Below are positions 55,188-64,000 of a stretch of DNA of 64,000 nucleotides, piece after piece. The notes beneath the pieces were generated by a model that saw only the letters and a list, made by a program, of their open reading frames with translations, ran no database searches and was not told where the DNA came from. Position numbers and translations under genes: made by a program. Source of the stretch: Saccoglossus kowalevskii (Eukaryota; Hemichordata; Enteropneusta; Harrimaniidae); contig NW_003119429.1 of NCBI RefSeq assembly GCF_000003605.2, positions 190,981 through 254,980 on the forward strand. Reading direction: 5' to 3'. How positions within the stretch are numbered: position 1 is the first letter of the stretch; each line of letters opens with the position of its first letter.

Positions 55188-55748
55188 CTAAGGTAGCGGC
55201 ACTGCCATACAGCGGCACTCTTTAATTCTTTGCACACGTTTTCTCTGAAGTCGTGGTTTCTGACCCGGGCAACGTAGCGTCACTGTAATCCAGTTGAACC
55301 GGTATGGTTTGCAGAAAGAACACGACTGAAAAGCGCTTACGTGTTGCCTCAGTTCTTGTTTGGGAATAAAGAAAGAATTACATTGTCCGTAGCAGAACCG
55401 GTTGATGATGGTACGCGAGATGCAACCGTCTGCGTAAATGGTCTGTTTCAGTGGCTGTGTTTTGCACCAGTCGTTGCGCAGATACTGTCCCTCCGTGATG
55501 GCCACAGCTTCCTCGCTAGAGGGCGTAAGTACGTCATCTGGGGAGTGGGTTTTGTCATTTTTGTCTGGTGATGGCAGATACCCAAACGGGAGCAACCGAA
55601 CATCGCCGCCTTCGTTGTCGTCGTCGTTATTGACTCTCGCGTCCCGGTGGCCGTTTCTATGGCGCTTGGAGTAAGTGGCCGACGCCGTTAGAAGTATCAC
55701 GAATACGAAGAGTAGTAAAGAAATCAGTGATGGACATCGCATTGCCAT
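55188..55748 (-). CDS. GREM: Gremlin, DAN-family BMP antagonist; complete single coding exon
   Basis: A 186-residue ORF (human GREM1 has 184). A signal peptide covers about residues 1-27 (LISLLLFVFVILLTASA). A basic/acidic linker then leads to the DAN cystine-knot domain from Cys95: DWCKTQPLKQTI, SRTIINRFCYGQCNSFFIP, FQSCSFCKP, VTLRCPG, and a basic stretch before IKECRC. These match vertebrate Gremlins almost residue for residue. Gremlins bind and block BMP2/4/7 outside the cell. The coding region has no intron, but TATTTACAG with exon start at 55759 lies just upstream of the ATG, implying a 5' noncoding exon as in vertebrate GREM1. The gene converges on the formin. Confidence 0.97.
   Translation of the reverse strand: MAMRCPSLISLLLFVFVILLTASATYSKRHRNGHRDARVNNDDDNEGGDVRLLPFGYLPSPDKNDKTHSPDDVLTPSSEEAVAITEGQYLRNDWCKTQPLKQTIYADGCISRTIINRFCYGQCNSFFIPKQELRQHVSAFQSCSFCKPYRFNWITVTLRCPGQKPRLQRKRVQRIKECRCMAVPLP
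55512..55528 (+). promoter_or_regulatory. CTCF-like motif inside the Gremlin exon
   Basis: CTCGCTAGAGGGCGTAA resembles the AGRGGGCR core. Coding constraint could produce it by chance. Confidence 0.2.
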
Positions 55749-55759
55749 GGCAACTCAGT

Positions 55760-58700
55760 CTGTAAATAGATGCATAAGGAACACATAAGCGAATAACCAC
55801 AGGCCGAATGTCATTAATATATTCTAAGCGAGAGTGGGAATACATACACCACATTTTATTGTAAGATCGATATCCTGGATTATATATCAAGTCTGCCAGT
55901 ATGTCATGGTCGAAGTCCTGGTAAAAGATTGATTAAATATAAGGGATAAACCATTGCCTTTGATGGGTTGGTTCTTAACATTTTGGGTGGACATTTTTGT
56001 TTATTTGGTATTTTTTGTTTGAGACGCGCTTAAATCCAGTTGTTGTTTCATGTTTTGTTTGTGCACATACATTCTCATGATTTTAATCGCCACCCAGATA
56101 GAAAGCATAGGATCAGCGTCACCAAAACCAATTTGTCCGTGCCAGTGGGATAAATTGTCGCCATCCCGACAGTATGAATGGTTCATCCCTTAACGGAGCT
56201 GTCGACAGCAACGCCTGGGATCATCGTCATTACCAAAACCAATTTGTCCAGGGATAAATGGGTGATTCTCTTTAAAAACTACTACTACGCCAAAACATGT
56301 AAAACGTACAGCTGGTTTTGCTATTGCTCTTTATAGGCAATGACCTTCTTTTTCTCGGTAGCGTCAAAGACGTATCACAAATGAGTTATAAGTCATCGCG
56401 CTTCCGGCCCCTTACCATTCACAGATGGTGCATTTCGCGCAATTATTTTTTCATAAAGCTAGCGTCCGGTCAAGAAAGAAGTTTATCTGGGCAATGGAAA
56501 CCCCTCGCGGAAACGTCTTATTTGCTTCACGCTGACTATTTGATGTGCGGTGAAGCCCTACATAAACGCCGATAGTGTCACGTAGCCACTGGAGGCTGTT
56601 TACGTGGTGTTAGCATTCCTCGTGGTTTTTAGACGATCGTCGTATTTATCCTATGTGTGCAATACTGCCGTGGTAGTGTTGATGGTGTTTTTCTAGCTCA
56701 ACAAATATTATATTACACCGAAACTACCATTCGATCATAATATTGCCTATTTATGCGTAGCAATAACAGTGATGCGAGATACAATATGCATGGCCCCCAA
56801 ACAACATATTTGTTTCTTAATCGAAATCTGTGATAGGTGATGTCTTTTAAACCTACTACCCAAATACATTCACGCATCGCTAAAATCATGTAGGCAATGA
56901 CTTGCGGTATTGCCTTAGGGTCGGCATATTGAATATAAAAGAAAAAAAAATAATTAATAATAATAATGACTGATAAATATGTCAGTGAGTGATGTAAATA
57001 GCAGAGGATATCGAATTAAATAAACTATGTACTTTGAAGACTTCGTGGCGCTGTCATGATTACCTAGTCGGATTTTACTTGCTTGCGATCTTGTAGTAAA
57101 CAGTAATTACACCGATGAAACATTCCGCCGCAAGTGGACTATTTTTACGGCGAACACTGCATAAGGAGAGTTTTGTAATCAAACTGGCAGAGCGAGAAGT
57201 TGTTCAAGAATAACATAAAATTCTGCGCGCCACTATAAATTACATAAGTTGTAATAATTTGTCTCCGTGAACAGTTTAAACGAGGAGCAAACATACGTAA
57301 GGTCAGTTGGGGGGACATAATTAAGCTTGAAATGCCGTCGTTATTGTATTCGTTTGCGTCGACTTATAGGTACCCGGCTTGGTAGACATCTACTATGCGA
57401 TCAGTTGTCTGTAGACCTAAACGGAATCGAATAATGGACCCAGCCGTGTGTAACAAATTGGATTTGTTATTATTTCTTCAAGTTAAGTTGAGTGGAGTAT
57501 GGGATTTTACTACTGACAGACGTGGCCCATGCGGTTGAAAACCACCACCATGCCGTGCGTCGCTGAATATTTTTACAAGTGGAGTGCCGGAGTGCCGACT
57601 CATCGTCGTTTCGTAGTCGTAACCAGGTGACCACTATTTCAAACTCAGACTTGGTGGTAATGTTTTTAATAGTTTCGCTATTACATCTTCACGCGTATAT
57701 AGTCTGCTAACTGCTAGTCTGAGACACCAGCCTGAGTGCACATACATGTACAACCAGGATGGGTCAACAACCGTGCTTTCAGATACTGAATATGTTCTAG
57801 AAATGAAACCGCCACAAACAAGTCGACAACGGCGGGACACGTGTAAACAGACTCGTTTCATACCGTATACTCGTATAATTGTACTTTCCTATTCGATGGA
57901 AAGGCACGATTCAACACTCGGATGAATGACACAATTGCAAACAAATTGAGAAATAAGTTATTAAATAATGCGTCTTCGGTCGGTTAAATTTGATGTCTAC
58001 ATCCGACTGTCTCCAATACATTTGCGATGAAAATATTTATTCTTAAAAGCCACGAACGCTGTTCGGCACATCGTATAATGTTTCCAATTTATGCGTTGAA
58101 GTCAAGGACGCACATTACCATTTTACGAACGTACACAACACGCGACGACGGGGAAACACTTGTTTTGATTGCATCGAAGTGCCCTCGTTATTGCTCCGTA
58201 GTATTCGAATAAGTTGTTTCCAGTTGATAAACTTGTCCTTAATTAATTAAAATATTGAAAGAGTACTCGTCTGCGCGGTTGTGTGGGTTTTAAATACACG
58301 CAAAGACTGGCGTCGCTGGGTTAAATGCAACAACTCTAAAACCATAAGTTTTTTATGGAGCGCTCGCGCCGCGGTTTTGTCACACGAGTGATCAAGGAGT
58401 TGATATATTTACGCTCATGTGGTTATGTTTTTGTGATCTTGATTAGTGAATGCTTGTACGATCAATCCCAATGTTGAATCGAATTCACGTGTCTTGTCAG
58501 CATGTAGGCAGTTTGTTGTATGTAAACTTATTACTTTGAGAGCTTCTCAATTTCGCTGTTGTTATTGAGATTCTTAACGCTTCGTGTATATGGAATCTTG
58601 GAATAGTGTACGTGGCTTACATGGCATCGTTGCACTCTAGCATAACCTATCAAGCATGCCGTGTGTATACGCGGCACTCGGCCTTCTTTACTGTCAACAC

Positions 58701-61700
58701 TGTAAAAGACACGGTGAGAAATGAGCGGCCCCAATTTTTGTATCTCCAATTAACCCGATTTTTCATTTGTTTTAGTTATATTGGTCAGTAGCAACGCGGG
58801 GTGTGCTAAAAAAATAGTTTATCTATTTGAACGGCAGAGACAATATAATGTTTTCACCAGAGAGAAAAAGAAAAACTCAAAAATAAATTGCTTAACTGTC
58901 GAACTGTTTTCTGTGGAATGGGAATAACTATTCTGTATTAGGAGATACTGAAACCGGCGTTGTACACACATCGGCCCACCTATGAAGTGACATGACATGG
59001 TCTAGTCAACCTTGCATTAATTTATACGGGAACTGGTTAACCACGAGCAGTTAAAATAACAAATATAAGATATAGCAGGGCAAAAGCCCTAAGTATATAC
59101 ATATAATACGTACCCGTCGTGTTGAAATAATGCGAAGTCTTCAACTATACAAACTCCAGAAAATAACGCGCAAGTGATTTTCTTCTTTTCTCAAAAGCGA
59201 ATGAGGAACAGATATTCGCTTTCTTCCTTTAAGACCCAGCACTCGAATTTGTGTGTTTATCCTTTGGGCTTGCAAGGCGTCATATAAATAGTAAGATATA
59301 GCGTGTGCTGGGGGAATAGTTTATTAGTATAGCGCCTTAATGTCGTGGTATTGCCTCTTGTGGAATGCTAGTATTGAGCCAGTACCATTGGTTGCAAAGA
59401 ACGCACAGGGGCGACGAATCACTCTTGTAGCATGTGACGTCGAATGGACGGACGCACCGACGCCGAACTGGATTCATGATTTGTTTATCACAATGCATGC
59501 ATCTAATATAACTTCACAACCCGACCCGAGTTCATCGTCAGTACCGGCTGAGGCTGGAAGAGATGATGACGAAGGAGATAGTGTGTGTGTGTTTGTTGTG
59601 AACGCGTGAGGCTCATCTTCTCGCTGGTTTCCATTTACCATCCATCGAAGTCTTAATTTTAGATTATTGAATGTTTTAATGAAATAAAAATCCGTATCAT
59701 GAGCGTGTTTGCCGTTGAAACAAGGATCTAATAAAATGACTGGCTCAGAAACTTGAAAATACCAGCAGTATATATATAGTATATATATTTATGTAATGTA
59801 CATACATTTTATTTATTCACGTCCTCAGGCCTAAACACGCTGTTTTGTAGAGCTATACGTGCGATGGACGACCGCAGGGCTTTTTCGCTTATATGCAAGG
59901 CAATGAAGCTGGGGCTCGCGAACGAATTCAACTTTTGAGACTGGCATTTCCCCGCCGGAAACCAGAAATTACGACATCGTGGTCGTGGTCCCAAACTAAC
60001 CAGGGACCTGAAGCTCGCGGTGTCGGACTATGTAGTCACTGTAAAAGCCATCGGGCGTGCATGCTTGGTTGCTTGTAGAGCAGACACTAAGTCGAGATGC
60101 CGAACACGCAATGGGTTGTAGAATGCAGAGGTCCGAAATTGATACATACAAAGGCACCATGGCAAATGCTCCACGCTAATTACAATGATAAATCTTGTAA
60201 AATTCGTTTTTATACCCGATCTCAAATAACAACTCAAAGTACGGGACATGTAAACGAGCTGTTAGGAACGAGTTTTATTGCTACGCTTCTACTATACCGC
60301 GTACTTTTAACATGGTTCGCTGACAGCCATAGTATCGACGGCAAACTATGCACCGTACACGATGTTCCCAGGTTGCCGCAGCGGGACGCCCATTTAACAC
60401 ACGCTCTGGGGTAAGATTACAACGGGTGTAAACTGGCGGCAAAGTAGATAGATAAAAAGCCTACATGATGGCGATCTTGGGGACTACGTCAACACTTTTG
60501 TGTAAAAACAGTGCACTTGGTGGTGTTTTCTTGTTTCTACTTTGTAAATCAATGTTCTCAACATACCGGCGGTGGTCCCACTGTAAGTTGTTTTACTGGC
60601 GGGTAAAATATGTTGTTATCGGCTCACTTCTTAGACTTCATCGCCCCTCGCCGGTGAAAATTTAAATCTGCTTTGACGGACTACTATTCGTTGCCGTTAA
60701 ATGAAACTAGTTTTTTTTTCATAAACATGTTTATCGCGAACGTATCTAAATTATTTTATCGCCGGGTTTCGTCAGAATGAATAAAGTGTGAACAAGTCTC
60801 AAAGTACTACGGAACGGATGAACGAAAAACAACTTGAATTCAGATTTGAACTTCTCGTCAAGCTAGATTTCGACGGAGAATCCGCAAATTCCCCAGAACG
60901 CACGCAAATCTCCGTGATGACGTCACCATAAGTTTAATTGGTTTTCATAATCGTATCCCAAAGCTCTTACCTTGGCCTACTTTTGATTCCACTCGTTGAC
61001 TTGTGATGTCACTGATTGAAGTTTTTTTTGGACGTGTAGTTAGTTTTTTAAGAAGCATCGCTCAAAACACTATTTTTAGCATGGTTAACCGATTTTCTTG
61101 ATATTTCATCTTCGTAAATGCAATAATATTCGTTAGATAAAATAACGAAAAGACACAGAGCGCGCGTGTAAGCACAGCACCCGAGCGTCATCTTGCAGAT
61201 CCGGATATTGTTGTTATAAAAACAACGCTTTCGGTTTAAGAAGAATCACTTCCTTCGTATTTTTCAAGATGTAATATCAAACAAACTTTGTTAAAAATGC
61301 ACAAACATACTATATGATATACACAATGTCTTACGAATATACTTCCGTGAAATTGTCACGAGAGTGAAAGACATTGACAAAAAATCAATCAGTAAATGAA
61401 AAATAAGACAAACACACATTTTAATATGATATGCTCAGAAGAAGGATTGCATGTACGTTTACATCACACATTAAACGAAAGATATATATTTTACAAACAA
61501 TGTAAGTAAATAAACAACACGGACTACAAAGGGCATCATAAAGACTACTGCGGAAACCTATTCGTGTGTATGTGGGGGGGGGGTGGCTACCGCATAGTGT
61601 TGCAAACTAATATGGTCATAGGCTATATCCGAACACTGTTTTTTTGTCGAACTTGAGCACTGTAAATAACTAAAGTTCTAATCGGCATCGACAACAGAAA

Positions 61701-61885
61701 ATAATTGAATGTTAATAGATCATACAATTTCATAAACAACATGAAACATATCTAGTTGGTAAAATATAGTGAATGATATTCAACTTTGTGCCATTGCCCT
61801 GGTACTCCAACTAACTGTGCTATATTCTAATTACATTTCAGGAGTTGTGCAATTATTTTATACTAAGTGACTTGATAACGCTCGT

Positions 61886-61959
<74 letters not shown>

Positions 61960-62107
61960 TGTTTAAAGAGCGTCAACAAACCACGTTGTATATGTGTAAA
62001 TGACAATTTTGATGTTTCGTATGTTTGGGCCTTTTAAGTACACCATAATGGGATATAATTATCGAAGCCTGTGGAATAGAACGGTCTCGTCGCCAGTTTA
62101 AAGGAGT
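55760..62107. other. 6.3-kb noncoding interval, Gremlin upstream region
   Basis: No recognised coding exon. It should contain the Gremlin 5' noncoding exon and promoter. One candidate on the minus strand ends CCAAG|GTAAGAGC (donor at about 60970), preceded by TGACATCAC, a CRE-like word. An (AT)n tract lies at 61888-61957 and a G-run at 61575. Confidence 0.5.
61888..61957. repeat. (AT)n microsatellite, about 70 bp
   Basis: A perfect AT dinucleotide run just downstream of the 7B2-like gene. Confidence 0.97.
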
Positions 62108-63660
62108 TTACATAAACGTGCCATTAGGGTCTAAATATCTGGGTGATTTCTTGGCCACCACCGAGTTGATATGATCTTGCCCGTCTAAGTAGCGGTTGGC
62201 TCTCTGCAATAAAAGTAAGACGGTTAGTCTGTTTCGTAGTTGATAACACCGTAAAACAGTCGTCACATGGCAGTGGAAAACACAATTTGACACCATTATA
62301 TTGTTAAAAAACATTTCCCCGTGATCTTATGGTTTGGGGCAGTTTCTTTTACCAGTATTGGTATATCATATATCATCACAATCGGAGGAAATCTACAAGG
62401 CTCGGGGTGTGAGGCGACGAACTGGTGATAGATCGGAAAGTGTGGTTCTATATCAGGATATACCCATAGGCAGTACCCCGTATATGTGAGTCGTGGAAGA
62501 AAAACAGATTTAATAACAGGTCATCGCCTAATCCGTGTGGGATAGAATCTAAATTGATCGATTCTTAACGTTGTCATTTGTGTACGCGTAGTGATTACAT
62601 TTTTGCAATGAATTGCGCTCGCATGCGGTTGATTTGTTTATGTATCACCAAGATTGGTACCTACCCGTGCAAATCGTTCTGCTAACTCATATGAATCCTA
62701 TAGTGGAAGTGAAATAAATATTCTTATTCAATAAAGCGCATAGTTCGTAAGTTAAATTGCAAATGTGTGAAAACATTCAAAGGAAGCAATTACGCCCCCA
62801 ACGACGACGACCCCTTCTCCCCAGAATAGACAAACGTAATTAACAATGAGCAAAAAATTAAAATAATCAGTGTTCGAATTTGAAAGAAAATTTGATCGTA
62901 ACTAAGCCTACCCTTTTATATTTACGTGGAGATTTTTTTGCTACCAAAGAACCAAGTTTATCGCCATCGTGGTATTGGTTCTGAAAAAAAAAGTACGGGG
63001 GTTAAAGCGCTTGCGTGACATCATCTAGCCCATTCCGCCTAGGACAGCAGCATGATCGATAATTTTCGATAAAGTAACTAATATGACCGATCGTGTCGGA
63101 ATATGGGGAACTGTCACCCACTTCAGTTTAGAGTGGGTACTGTTAGTGACAAAAATAGAAACTCCTAGAGAAACTTTGAACCTTACCTTCTTATTTACTT
63201 TTTGAACGTTGGCGATTCCGTCACCATTATCTTTTCCTTGTTGAGTTTGGAAATAGCTAACAAAATTTTCCAAGTCGTCCATGTTTATGATACAACATTC
63301 AACAACTAAAAAATATGAACATATCGAGGAAATAATCAAATCAGTACACGAAAATAATTTCGACACTCAGTAATCTCTCGTTGTCGCCGATGATGGCACA
63401 CTCCGCACTATGAATGGATTCAAGTTACCCATCTAAACTAAGCTTGCATGCTTATATTACCAGCCATTTTAATCCTTAGTTTTAATTAGTTTCACTCTTA
63501 GGGGCAATTAAAACGTGCCTATCTTACTATTTAACGGCATTTTCAATTTTTCAGACCCATCATGACAACAAATATTTAAATTTCCGTAGAAGGCGCACGT
63601 TCCCACTAAAACCAATGTTATACACGTAAATCCCACCACTCGATTTGCCAATGTCGTCAT
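62108..63660 (-). CDS. 7B2/SCG5-like secreted precursor with doubled inhibitor segment
   Basis: Exons, right to left: 63528-63660, 63187-63305, 62912-62980, 62665-62697 and 62108-62203. All have GT-AG borders and matching phases, giving 149 residues. The start MTTLANRVVGF plus ITLVLVGTCAFYG forms a signal peptide. The C-terminal peptide reads ANRYLDGQDHINSVVAKKSP; the human 7B2 CT peptide, which inhibits proprotein convertase 2, contains NPYLQGQRLDNVVAKKS. A second copy, NQYHDGDKLGSLVAKKSPR, lies in exon 62912-62980. Dibasic sites (KK, KR, RR) bound both copies. The PPNPCP region of true 7B2 is not visible, and the length is under the usual 210 or so. The two last exons are the best supported; the choice of first exon is less certain. 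The position next to Gremlin supports the SCG5 reading. Confidence 0.6.
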
Positions 63661-64000
63661 TGAAAAGATGTACCCTGAATATACCACGGACACGGATACT
63701 CTAGTTTGTATGCACTCACCCGAGGGATCAGCGCAGTCCACGTTGTTATCCAGTGATGCGTTACTACTGCATGAGCATTCCAGTTTGGGGAACAATTCTG
63801 ACTTAACAATATGTCTACCTGTGAAAACAATAATTCAAGAGCACGGTGAGATTGAGAATTTCATGAGACGATCTCCCTATCATCCACCTCCTATGCACAT
63901 ACCAGGACAAACTGAAACTATCCATGTCGAAGGCTTGACACGAAAACTCTCCCCCAAAAAAGCGCAATTGAATTAAAAAAAAAAGTTATTTCGTTAAATT
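63661..64000 (-). other. region upstream of the 7B2-like gene; possible further exon
   Basis: The minus strand stays open from about 63818 (after acceptor TTGTTTTCACAG) into the ATG at 63660. This includes a Cys-rich part, LECSCSSNASLDNNVDC. It may be an in-frame extension of exon 1, part of another exon, or 5' UTR. Confidence 0.25.

Noticed and set aside
59340-59609. 89-codon plus-strand frame in the Gremlin upstream interval
   Set aside because: No signal peptide, domain or splice partner; the acidic end resembles chance low complexity.
63260-63305. IVECC resembling the insulin A-chain start
   Set aside because: The following Cys pattern of insulin (C-x3-C ... YC) is absent and no B chain is seen; the 7B2-like reading explains more.
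63700-63795. Laminin-EGF-like run CSCSSNASLDNNVDC
   Set aside because: Only half of the eight-Cys pattern is present, and the intron needed to join it to the next acceptor would be about 37 bp.

Overview
This window is nuclear DNA of an invertebrate bilaterian animal. The evidence is intron-rich genes with GT-AG splice sites, an AT-rich background, many palindromic MITEs and minisatellites, and metazoan-only genes (Gremlin, a FMN-type formin, a 7B2-like precursor). The sequence alone does not settle the phylum; a non-vertebrate deuterostome or a spiralian would both fit.

Layout. 1-2440: GC-rich retroelement fossil (DIRS-like, minus strand) inside an intron of TTC7. 3002-7236 (minus): first four coding exons of TTC7, a scaffold of the plasma-membrane PI4-kinase complex; the rest lies left of the window. 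A gap of about 95 bp separates it head-to-head from RPS27A (7330-9727, plus; ubiquitin fused to ribosomal protein eS31), a compact shared promoter. RPS27A lies tail-to-tail with MTIF2 (12589-22998, minus; mitochondrial IF-2, 14 coding exons, complete), with a tandem-repeat array and an assembly gap in one MTIF2 intron. 23000-32500 is repeat-rich: a hAT MITE with a perfect 8-bp duplication, a LINE tail, tandem repeats, and one orphan exon. 32649 to about 48434 (plus): a complete FMN1/FMN2-type formin (unstructured N-terminus, DEP-like segment, coiled coil, long FH1 polyproline region, FH2, basic Spire-binding-type tail). 55188-55748 (minus): Gremlin, a DAN-family BMP antagonist. 62108-63660 (minus): a small secreted precursor in five short exons whose C-terminal peptide resembles the PC2-inhibitory CT peptide of 7B2/SCG5, with that segment present twice.

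Main result. From right to left the window reads SCG5-like, GREM, FMN in the same order and relative orientation as SCG5-GREM1-FMN1 on human 15q13. RPS27A-MTIF2 reproduces the convergent human 2p16 pair. In vertebrates the Formin gene carries distal Gremlin enhancers, so this looks like an ancient regulatory block kept in an invertebrate. The most novel element is the doubled 7B2-type inhibitor segment.

Limits. Exon coordinates come from reading splice sites, reading phase and remembered family sequences. No alignment or transcript evidence was available.
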